A DNA stretch of 11,675 bases from Pontiella sp. (lineage in GTDB: Bacteria > Verrucomicrobiota > Kiritimatiellia > Kiritimatiellales > Pontiellaceae): positions 1 through 11,675 of the forward strand of contig JAOZSZ010000022.1 in the NCBI GenBank assembly GCA_029939385.1. The letters are read 5' to 3'. The position numbers were made by a program, and so were the translations under genes. The notes under the pieces are model-generated. The model saw only the letters and a list, made by a program, of their open reading frames with translations, did not search any database and was not told where the DNA came from. Every line of letters begins with the position of its first letter. Position 1 is the first letter of the stretch. Positions 1 through 7,584 of this stretch are shown in pieces.

Positions 1-1
1 G

Positions 2-64
2 AACACCCCCGAGCGCCGCGAATACATCATGGAAAACCTAGTGGTTGACGAAGAGATACTATGA
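2..64 (+). CDS. C-terminal end of type IIA topoisomerase subunit B (ParE/GyrB), partial
   Basis: Only the last 20 codons are in the window, ending in TGA at 62-64. The peptide reads NTPERREYIMENLVVDEEIL, which resembles the closing 'PRR.FI..NA' segment of GyrB/ParE ATPase subunits. The stop overlaps the start of the following A-subunit gene as ATGA, an arrangement that favours coupled translation of two subunits that assemble 2:2. The family call rests on this short tail plus the adjacent A subunit. Whether it is a gyrase or a topo IV B subunit cannot be decided from this fragment. Confidence 0.75.
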   Translation, partial: NTPERREYIMENLVVDEEIL

Positions 65-2145
65 CCAAAAAGAACGATACCGAGCTGGAACTTTTTAAAG
101 AAGAGCCCCCCACTACTCCCGTAGAGGAAGAGGCCGCCCTTCCCCCTATTGAAGAAGGGCCCCAAAAATTTAACCCGCTGCACGAGGATCACGGGCCATT
201 AAAAAAGCTGGTGGATTTTAACTTTCTGCAATATGCCTCGTATGTGATTTGCGACCGCGCAATCCCTGCCCTTGAGGACGGACTCAAGCCGGTGCAGCGC
301 CGCATCATGCATGCGCTGAAGGATAAGGACGACGGGCGCTTCATTAAGGTCGCTAACATTGTTGGCCACACGATGCAGTATCACCCGCACGGCGACGCAT
401 CGATTGCCGACGCGCTGGTGACGCTGACGAACAAGCGCTACCTGATCGAAGGGCAGGGAAACTACGGCAACATCTACACCGGCGACCGCGCGGCGGCTTC
501 GCGGTATATCGAATGCCGCCTCACCGAGTTGGCGCGCAAGGAGCTCTTTAATAAAGATCTGACGGAATGGATCGCCAGCTATGATGGCCGCAACAAGGAG
601 CCGGTTGCCCTGCCCTGCAAGCTACCGCTGATGCTAATGCTTGGCGCGGACGGAATTGCCGTCGGCCTTTCAACCAGCATTCTGCCACATAACTTTATTG
701 AACTGCTCGAAGCACAAATTGAAATCCTGCGTGAAAAAAAGCGGACGCCAGCCGAACTCCACCTCCTTCCCGACTTCCAAACTGGCGGGCTGATGGATGT
801 CTCCGAATACAATAAGGGCAAGGGCAAGATTAAGCTGCGCGCCAAGATTGAAATACGTAAAAACAACCGGCTCGTCATTACCGAACTGCCGCACGGCACC
901 ACCACCGAATCGCTCACGGCCTCCATCGAGGATGCCATTAAAAAGAAGAAAGTTCCGATACGAACCATCGACGACTTTACCGCTGAAAAGGTCGAAATTG
1001 AGCTAATGCTCAGCCCGGGCGCGGAGCAAGAAAAAGTTATTCAGAAACTCTATGCCTTCACCAAATGCGAGACCTCCGTTTCCAGCCGCCTCATCTGCCT
1101 GCGCAACAAACGCCCCGTTGAAATGACGGTCGATGAAGTGCTACGCTTTAATACCGCGCAATTGCTCGAAATCCTTGAAGCTGAACTTAATCTGCGCAAG
1201 GCCAAGCTACTCGATGACTTCCACAACAAAACGCTCGTGCAGATTTTTGTCGAAAACCGAATCTATAAAAAGATTGAGCAGTGCAAAACCTACGAGGCCG
1301 TTGTTGCCGCAATTCATCAAGGGCTTGAGCCTTTCAAAAAACAGCTTAAACGCAAGATTGTGGACGAAGACATAGAGATGTTGCTCGGCGTTCGCATCAA
1401 GCGGATCTCCCTCTTCGATATCGAAAAAAACCGTAAAGACATCAACGATATCCTCGCCGAGCTGACCGAAGTTGAAAAGAATCTCGGTGCACTTAAGGGC
1501 TATGCGATTCGCTACATCAAACGGCTCATTAAGGAATACAAAGGCCAGTACCCGCGTTGCACCGAAACCGCCAGCTTTAAGGAAGTTGAGGTCCGCGAAC
1601 TCACCGCTACCGAGCTACAGATTAAGCGCGATGAAAATGGATACATTGGCACCAACGTCAAGGGCGAGGTCCTCATGGAATGCTCTTCGCTCGATAAGCT
1701 CCTCGTGGTCTGGAAAAACGGAAAGTATAAGGTAATGCCTCCGCCAGAAAAATTATTTGTCGACGACCACCTCGAACGGTGCGAGATCTTTAACCGCGAA
1801 AAACAGTTTACCGCAGTTTACACTGCGGCGAGAATCACCTATCTCAAACGCTTTAAGATTGGTGGAACCATCATGAACCGCGACTACTTCCTCACTCAGG
1901 GCGAAAAATCAAAGCTCCAGCTTTTTGTGGACGGAACCCCCGAAGCCATCTATGTGAAATATCATAAAGCCAAAGGCCAACGCATCCGCCAACAACGCTT
2001 TAACCCCACCGATATTGCGATGAAAGGCGTAAAGTCGCGCGGCAACCGAATGACCACCAAAGGCATTCAATATATTGGAACCGAGCCCGGCCGATGGTGG
2101 GACCACGACGATGCCGGCGCCATGCCTGACGGGGTTCTTTTATAA
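61..2145 (+). CDS. parC: DNA topoisomerase IV subunit A-like (GyrA/ParC family)
   Basis: This is the DNA breakage-reunion subunit of a type IIA topoisomerase, which passes one duplex through another to decatenate or relax DNA. The 694-residue protein opens with an acidic leader (about residues 1-45). The winged-helix core follows, with 'DGLKPVQRR' (73-81), the 'HPHGD' loop (108-112) and the catalytic tyrosine Y149 in 'AASRYIE'. The coiled-coil/tower region runs to about residue 490. The C-terminal region is short (about 500-694) with no GyrA box (QRRGGKG), so topo IV-like relaxation or decatenation is more likely than negative supercoiling. E. coli ParC is about 750 residues and GyrA about 875. 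GAAGAG lies 5 nt before the ATG, and the start overlaps the upstream stop. The position matching E. coli GyrA Ser83 is Ala113, while Asp87 is kept as Asp117. Family call is firm; ParC versus GyrA is inferred from the tail. Confidence 0.85.
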   Translation: MTKKNDTELELFKEEPPTTPVEEEAALPPIEEGPQKFNPLHEDHGPLKKLVDFNFLQYASYVICDRAIPALEDGLKPVQRRIMHALKDKDDGRFIKVANIVGHTMQYHPHGDASIADALVTLTNKRYLIEGQGNYGNIYTGDRAAASRYIECRLTELARKELFNKDLTEWIASYDGRNKEPVALPCKLPLMLMLGADGIAVGLSTSILPHNFIELLEAQIEILREKKRTPAELHLLPDFQTGGLMDVSEYNKGKGKIKLRAKIEIRKNNRLVITELPHGTTTESLTASIEDAIKKKKVPIRTIDDFTAEKVEIELMLSPGAEQEKVIQKLYAFTKCETSVSSRLICLRNKRPVEMTVDEVLRFNTAQLLEILEAELNLRKAKLLDDFHNKTLVQIFVENRIYKKIEQCKTYEAVVAAIHQGLEPFKKQLKRKIVDEDIEMLLGVRIKRISLFDIEKNRKDINDILAELTEVEKNLGALKGYAIRYIKRLIKEYKGQYPRCTETASFKEVEVRELTATELQIKRDENGYIGTNVKGEVLMECSSLDKLLVVWKNGKYKVMPPPEKLFVDDHLERCEIFNREKQFTAVYTAARITYLKRFKIGGTIMNRDYFLTQGEKSKLQLFVDGTPEAIYVKYHKAKGQRIRQQRFNPTDIAMKGVKSRGNRMTTKGIQYIGTEPGRWWDHDDAGAMPDGVLL

Positions 2146-2155
2146 AAAGAAGTCC

Positions 2156-3517
2156 ATGATGAAATCCATCCTCGCCAGTATGCTTCTCTTGTCCGCAACC
2201 ACGACCCTCGCTCGGACATGGACGGATATGCAGGGGCGAAAGATCGAGGCGGAGGTGGTGGCGGTTAAGACGGACAGGACCGTGGGGCTGCGGATAAGTC
2301 GAGGGAAAGTGGTTACCGTCCCGTTCAGCACCTTTATGGATTCCGACGTCGAATATCTGGAACAATTGCTCGCAAGGAAAGGGCGCGGCAAGTTGCACGC
2401 CGTTGAGTGGAGTAAACTCAACAAGGCCTTCGGCCTCAGAGTTTGGCAGGACAATCTACTGTGGGATGATTCAACCGCAGTCGTAGCCAAGCGCATGAAG
2501 TTGCAGAAGGAATCAAAAACCGACTTCATGGAAAACCACCGCGCTTATCCTTTGGGTCGGGAAAAAGTTTTGGGAGAATCCGTCTATGCCATCGCACTCT
2601 ATGGCGGCCCAGAATATGCGGATAGCCTCTCCTTTATTTTCCTTAATATTGGAGATATTCCTCCCGAAACCTCTGAAAAGATAATGAAGGATCAAATTGA
2701 GGAAAGCGGTACGCGGGTGCGCGATGCACTCGTGTCCCTGCTGGGCAAGCCCAAGCGCGACTCCCTCGGCAACGGCAATCTACGTGAAAAGGTCTGGCGC
2801 TGGGATTGGAATGAGCATGCCATTATGCTTTCGCTTCAAGAGGGAAAATATACCGCCCTACGCATCATGACCACGAAACGCGCCGACCAGGCCGGGCGCG
2901 TCGCAAAGCTCACGGACGATGAGCTCAAGAAACGCATGGCCGCGTGCGTCGAGCGACGTGATAACGGGGATGTTCTCATCCATAATATTCCCATGGTTGA
3001 CCAGGGACCAAAGGGCTACTGTTCGCCGGCCACGTGGGAGCGTTACCTGCGCTATTTGGATATTCCCTCCGATATGTACCTGCTTGCCCTCGCCGCCCAT
3101 ACTGGCGCGGGGGGCGGAACCTATTCCAACGAGATGATCGATGCCACCAAAAATATTATCTCCTCCAACGGCCGCAAACTTACTGATTCAGGATCAACAC
3201 CAACGGTACGGAACGTGGCCAAGCATATCGATCGAGGCTTGCCTATCATGTGGCGCCTCATGAGCACCCCCGCTTTCCAGCGAGCCGCAAACAACAATAC
3301 CGCACGACGTAACGGGAAAGAGATCCAAGAAAAGAAATCCGGTCAAACCGAGGATACCGGCTCGGGCGGACATATCTGCCTGATCATCGGCTACAACAAA
3401 AAGACGCAAGAGATTGCTATTTCCGACAGTTGGGGGCCACACTTCGCCGAGCGCTGGGTGCCCGTTGCCGACATGGAGGAAGCCTCCTTCGGTAAAATGA
3501 ATATTATCCGGTGGTAG
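2156..3517 (+). CDS. Secreted SHD1-domain protein with C39/papain-like cysteine peptidase fold
   Basis: The start at 2156 (MMKSIL) is chosen because it gives a clear signal peptide: charged start, hydrophobic stretch, likely cleavage after 'TLA' at residue 19. An in-frame ATG at 2075 would overlap parC by 71 nt and bury this signal. The 453-residue product has an SHD1-like domain at about 20-70 ('RTWTDMQGRKIEAEV'), a module common in exported PVC proteins. A middle part of unknown function covers about 75-260. The end resembles papain-fold peptidases: 'VDQGPKGYC' (281-289) recalls papain's 'DQG.CGSCW', 'GGHICLIIGY' (404-413) offers a histidine, and 'ISDSWG' (422-427) mimics 'KNSWG' with Asp for Asn. 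Predicted oxyanion Gln283, nucleophile Cys289, His406 and Asp424. The gene starts 10 nt after parC with only a weak AAAAGAAG upstream, so co-transcription is plausible. Substrate unknown; it might also bind peptides without cleaving them. Confidence 0.7.
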   Translation: MMKSILASMLLLSATTTLARTWTDMQGRKIEAEVVAVKTDRTVGLRISRGKVVTVPFSTFMDSDVEYLEQLLARKGRGKLHAVEWSKLNKAFGLRVWQDNLLWDDSTAVVAKRMKLQKESKTDFMENHRAYPLGREKVLGESVYAIALYGGPEYADSLSFIFLNIGDIPPETSEKIMKDQIEESGTRVRDALVSLLGKPKRDSLGNGNLREKVWRWDWNEHAIMLSLQEGKYTALRIMTTKRADQAGRVAKLTDDELKKRMAACVERRDNGDVLIHNIPMVDQGPKGYCSPATWERYLRYLDIPSDMYLLALAAHTGAGGGTYSNEMIDATKNIISSNGRKLTDSGSTPTVRNVAKHIDRGLPIMWRLMSTPAFQRAANNNTARRNGKEIQEKKSGQTEDTGSGGHICLIIGYNKKTQEIAISDSWGPHFAERWVPVADMEEASFGKMNIIRW

Positions 3518-3523
3518 AGAAGG

Positions 3524-3557
3524 TTCCATAGTTCCGCCTGAGGCGGTAATTCCATAG
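3524..3557. repeat. Inverted repeat CCGCC-TGA-GGCGG flanked by TTCCATAG direct repeats
   Basis: A 5-bp perfect inverted repeat (3534-3538 with 3542-3546, loop TGA) sits just after the peptidase-like gene. It is flanked by two exact copies of TTCCATAG at 3524-3531 and 3550-3557. No T-tract follows, so it is not a convincing intrinsic terminator, though it could be a weak one or a small mobile-repeat remnant. The rest of the 3518-3685 spacer is AT-rich near eno and holds the eno ribosome binding site AAGGAG (3673-3678). I see no gene in it and no well-spaced promoter. Confidence 0.4.
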
Positions 3558-3664
3558 GAGGCTCCGTGTACAGAGCGACTACATACTTTTCTTATTTGGT
3601 TGCCCCCCTTTTGAGCCACCGATATATTTGCCACTCAATTTTTAGGAAAGAAAAATATATTTAA

Positions 3665-4963
<1,299 letters not shown>

Positions 4964-4985
4964 TAAAAACCGTATGGTTTAAGTG

Positions 4986-5013
4986 AAAAGGCGGCCCGCG
5001 GGTCGCCTTTTTT
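4986..5013 (+). terminator. Intrinsic terminator after eno
   Basis: A GC-rich hairpin with arms AAAAGGCGGCC and GGTCGCCTTTT (one G-U pair) closes on a CGCG loop and runs into a T-tract ending at 5013. It begins 22 nt after the eno stop. A smaller hairpin, AAACC-GTAT-GGTTT (4967-4980), lies between the stop and the terminator. Arms and T-tract are seen directly; function is inferred. Confidence 0.9.
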
Positions 5014-5025
5014 ATTCCCCGAGGC

Positions 5026-5053
5026 TTGTTGGATAAATGAATAGGGGTATATT
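5026..5053 (+). promoter_or_regulatory. Putative sigma70-type promoter for the ftsB-like/thiD pair
   Basis: TTGTTG (5026-5031) and TATATT (5048-5053) are 16 nt apart, between the eno terminator and the next start codon. The -10 box matches TATAAT at 5 of 6 positions; the -35 is weaker. Transcription would begin near 5060, only a few bases before the ATG at 5063, so the message would be nearly leaderless. That agrees with the lack of a well-spaced Shine-Dalgarno sequence. Inference only. Confidence 0.35.
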
Positions 5054-5062
5054 GCGAAGGTC

Positions 5063-5383
5063 ATGCAACAAACGGAAAAATATTGGGATTTGATTAATCG
5101 CATTGTGCTGATCGCTATTGTTTTGATGGCGATTATCGGGATTGTGCTGGCCTTTACCCCGAAGGTGAAACAGATGCAAGCGTATCAACATACGCACGAT
5201 GTACTGAAACAACGCATCGAAATTACCGTTTCTGCAGAAAAGGAGTTAAAGGAAAAGCAGCAACGCTTTTTAACCGATCCCTTGTATGTTGAACGAGTGG
5301 CTCATGAAGTGGGCTATGCCCGAAAAAATGAGAAGATCTACTACTTCCCCGAAGAGACGGGACTCAATGGCTCTCAACGTTAA
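5063..5383 (+). CDS. FtsB/DivIC-like septum formation initiator family protein
   Basis: A 106-residue bitopic membrane protein of the kind that links cell-division proteins FtsL and FtsQ/DivIB at the septum. It has a short cytoplasmic start, one membrane helix (about residues 13-31, 'IVLIAIVLMAIIGIVLAF'), a charged Gln/Lys/Glu-rich stretch likely to be coiled coil (35-68), and a C-terminal motif 'RFLTDPLYVERVAHEVGYAR' followed by 'EKIYYF' (68-95). This matches the 'DP.f.E..AR..L.Y...gE..y.f' ending of the DivIC/FtsB family. An in-frame TAG at 5042 rules out a longer start at ATG. GAAGG lies only 2 nt before the ATG and AGGGG 15 nt before it, neither well placed. Its 3' end overlaps thiD by 17 nt. 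In many genomes this gene follows eno, as here. Family call is solid; ftsB versus divIC is not resolved. Confidence 0.8.
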   Translation: MQQTEKYWDLINRIVLIAIVLMAIIGIVLAFTPKVKQMQAYQHTHDVLKQRIEITVSAEKELKEKQQRFLTDPLYVERVAHEVGYARKNEKIYYFPEETGLNGSQR

Positions 5384-6281
5384 TACCACTCCCATCGCTT
5401 GGAGCATCGCAGGCTCCGACTCTGGAGGCGGCGCAGGTCTTCAGGCCGATCTCAAAACTATGGCAGCATTTGGCGTGCACGGTTGCTCGATTACGACCGC
5501 CCTAACCGCACAGAATACAGAGGGGGTTCAATCCATCGAAAGCGTTTCCGAAGCTATGTTGCGCGCGCAACTCCAGGCGCTGAAAACTGACCTGCCGCCG
5601 GAGGTCATCAAAATCGGAATGCTGGGATCCATCGCTACGTGCAAAATCCTCGCCGAATTTTTCCAATCCGTGGATCTTCCGATCGTTTGCGATCCCGTAC
5701 TCAAATCCACTTCTGGCTCCGATTTACTCGATCCCGAGGCCCTCGAACTTCTTGTGCACGAAATTTTCCCGAAGGTTTACATCCTCACCCCAAATCTTCC
5801 GGAGGCAGCCATTCTTGCAGGGAAAGATTTTAAAAGCACAGAAGAGGCCGCCGAGCAAATATTAAACCTAGGCGTGGGATCGGTGCTGATTAAAGGCGGC
5901 CACTCGAAAGGGATTGAATGCCGCGATTACTGGACCGATGGAAGACAATCCCTTTGGCTTTCAAGCCCACGAATCGAATCCCCATCGACCCACGGGACAG
6001 GCTGTATTCTCTCCTCAGCCATCGCATCAGCTATCGCATTAGGGCAAGACCTTCCAGACGCCATCGTTACGGCAAAAACCTTCCTGAACCAATCTCTAAA
6101 AGCCCCGACCAACCTCGGTGCAGGCCTCGGCCCAATGCAGATCAACCCCTTCCGCAACGAGCCGCAGGATCGGCCGAAAGTTGTAGGCGGGATCGTCGAT
6201 CCCGCCCGCGGATGCTCCCCGGCTACAGATCCGGGATCACCGATCCCGGCTACAACAAAGCATGCCCACTTGCGGCGGTAA
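5367..6281 (+). CDS. thiD: Hydroxymethylpyrimidine/phosphomethylpyrimidine kinase
   Basis: Phosphorylates HMP and HMP-phosphate to HMP-pyrophosphate, the pyrimidine substrate for thiamine phosphate synthase. It belongs to the ribokinase-like fold. The ATG at 5367 puts the family start 'IAGSDSGGGAGLQADLKT' at residues 14-31; a longer frame open from 5286 lies inside the ftsB-like gene and lacks homology. Other marks are 'KIGMLGS' (82-88), 'CDPVL' (108-112), 'LTPNLPEA' (140-147), 'LIKGGH' (174-179) and the anion-hole loop 'STHGTGC' (207-213) with catalytic Cys213. The family normally ends near residue 265. Here the frame runs to 304 residues, and about residues 273-296 are encoded by REP-like palindromes, giving a Gly/Pro-rich tail unrelated to the kinase. 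The gene overlaps the division gene by 17 nt and ends 2 bp from the convergent hexokinase stop. It lies outside the TPP-riboswitch operon. Confidence 0.95.
   Translation: MALNVNTTPIAWSIAGSDSGGGAGLQADLKTMAAFGVHGCSITTALTAQNTEGVQSIESVSEAMLRAQLQALKTDLPPEVIKIGMLGSIATCKILAEFFQSVDLPIVCDPVLKSTSGSDLLDPEALELLVHEIFPKVYILTPNLPEAAILAGKDFKSTEEAAEQILNLGVGSVLIKGGHSKGIECRDYWTDGRQSLWLSSPRIESPSTHGTGCILSSAIASAIALGQDLPDAIVTAKTFLNQSLKAPTNLGAGLGPMQINPFRNEPQDRPKVVGGIVDPARGCSPATDPGSPIPATTKHAHLRR
6183..6253. repeat. Cluster of REP-like palindromes with GTAG heads (REPIN-like)
   Basis: Three related units are seen. Unit 1 (6183-6206) reads GTAG then GCGGGATC-GTC-GATCCCGC, a perfect 8-bp hairpin extended by one outer G-C pair. 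Unit 3 (6231-6253) is the opposite orientation: CCGGGATC-ACC-GATCCCGG then CTAC, again a perfect 8-bp hairpin. Unit 2 (6206-6226) is a decayed reverse copy, CCGCGG-ATGCT-CCCCGG then CTAC, with one mismatch. A GTAG tetranucleotide at the foot of a palindrome is the known signature of REP sequences mobilised by RAYT (TnpA-REP) transposases, and oppositely oriented pairs are called REPINs. No RAYT gene is in the window. The cluster lies inside the thiD reading frame and could also act as a two-way terminator between the convergent genes. Confidence 0.75.
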
Positions 6282-6283
6282 GC

Positions 6284-7573
6284 TCAAAACGTGGTGAGAC
6301 CGGCGATGGCCGCGCCTACAATAGGAGCATCGACCACTCGAACACAGCGAACATGCAAGCCTCGGGTGGTAAGTAATTCTTCCAAATAAACCTGCACGCG
6401 GTCGGCAAATTGGTATGTTTTATAGTAGGTGGATCCATCAATATTAATGCAGACAGGCCGCGACGCTTCCTTTCCTCCGCCTGATTTCACCACCGTGGCA
6501 GAAAGGTTCACTGCCGTAAGTTTTGCCGCTCGATCAATGACCCCTGAAAATACCATTTTCATGATTTCGCGATCAGCATCGGTGAAGGCGACCGATCCCA
6601 GCACGCCAAGATCTTCTTCTTTTCCCACGAGCAAATTATTAATATGGATCGTCGATAATGTTTTCATAATCAATAAGGCGGCGCCCCCTCGATTGGAGAA
6701 TTGTTCTTTTTCCGCCAGCGCTTGCAATACTTCAAGCGTGAGCAATCCCATATAAGCACCTGAAATTAACTTCTCAAAAATATGCCTCCCCGGATCTTCA
6801 CTTTGGGCATCCACCTGCCTATCGAAAGGCCCGCGCTGGAAGGCGGCAAATCCGCCGGATTCAACATTAATGATTTGTGCCCCTGGGCCCCGATCACCCG
6901 CCAGTTTCCCGATATTTTTATTCTGCTCCACGTAGGCCGTATTCGTTCCCGTGCCGAGAATAAAGCCGATATGAGATGAGGCACTAAACGTATGCTCCTC
7001 GGAAAGCCCCGCCAAGAGAGTGGCAACGGTGTCGTTTAAAACAACGATTTTCTTGCCCGTAATACCGCGCGCTTCCAAGGCATGAAGGAGCCCTTTACCC
7101 ATCCGTTTCCCGACCAACTCAGGAACTTTGATCTCTTTGGTCCAATGCAATAAACGACCATCATAATTGGGCAAAATTAAAGCAGGATAGGAAAAGCAAA
7201 AGCCAAGGTGCTCAAACTGATCTTTCAATGGCTCTAAAGCATCGACAAGTACCGTATAAAATTCGGCGGCACTTTGTTTGCGATCAAGACCGGGCATCGA
7301 TTGTTTACTAAAACTCGAAACATGAATGACCTCCTGCTCATCGAAACGAGCCAAACATATACGCAGGTTAGTTCCCCCGGCATCAATCACCGCCACAGAG
7401 GTATTGGAAGGGACGGATTTCTCATCCCCCACATACGCCGGGATCATCGCCAACGAACTCGCCTCGCCGTTTAACCCCTTCTCCATCTCACTCAGGAAAC
7501 TTTTAAGCAACTCGTCGGCATCATAGGCCTCCGCCGAAACCATCTGCTTCTTTAGCCAATTATTAATCTCCAT
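6284..7573 (-). CDS. Hexokinase, eukaryotic-type (HK family)
   Basis: ATP-dependent phosphorylation of glucose or a similar hexose to the 6-phosphate in the cytosol. The 429-residue protein follows the hexokinase family (Hexokinase_1/_2) rather than the shorter bacterial glucokinase or ROK types. It has the phosphate-1 loop 'IDAGGTNLRI' (63-72), 'CFSYPA' (126-131), 'LLHWTKEIKVPELVGKRM' (141-158; compare eukaryotic 'LINWTKGF'), catalytic Asp181 in 'LNDTVATLLAG', the nucleotide loop 'GTGTNTAYVE' (207-216) and the glucose-binding Glu238 in 'NVESGGF' (compare 'N.EWGAF'). Near the end, 'DGSTYYK' (379-385) matches the family 'DGS.Y...P'. AAAGGA lies about 6 nt before the ATG. It is the last gene of the rlmH-DUF481-hexokinase operon, 11 nt after its neighbour. 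Sugar preference is not visible from sequence. Confidence 0.9.
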   Translation of the reverse strand: MEINNWLKKQMVSAEAYDADELLKSFLSEMEKGLNGEASSLAMIPAYVGDEKSVPSNTSVAVIDAGGTNLRICLARFDEQEVIHVSSFSKQSMPGLDRKQSAAEFYTVLVDALEPLKDQFEHLGFCFSYPALILPNYDGRLLHWTKEIKVPELVGKRMGKGLLHALEARGITGKKIVVLNDTVATLLAGLSEEHTFSASSHIGFILGTGTNTAYVEQNKNIGKLAGDRGPGAQIINVESGGFAAFQRGPFDRQVDAQSEDPGRHIFEKLISGAYMGLLTLEVLQALAEKEQFSNRGGAALLIMKTLSTIHINNLLVGKEEDLGVLGSVAFTDADREIMKMVFSGVIDRAAKLTAVNLSATVVKSGGGKEASRPVCINIDGSTYYKTYQFADRVQVYLEELLTTRGLHVRCVRVVDAPIVGAAIAGLTTF

Positions 7574-7584
7574 CTTTTTCCTTT

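Noticed and set aside
2075..2155. Longer N-terminus for the peptidase-like protein from the ATG at 2075
   Set aside because: It lies inside parC, and the start at 2156 gives a clean signal peptide directly at the N-terminus.
5286..5366. Longer thiD start at 5286
   Set aside because: The extra residues are out-of-frame translation of the ftsB-like gene and precede the normal ThiD start by 27 residues with no family resemblance.
5918..6376. Plus-strand 152-codon frame rich in Arg/Pro/Ser crossing the thiD end and the hexokinase end
   Set aside because: It overlaps two well-supported genes and has low-complexity composition typical of a shadow frame.
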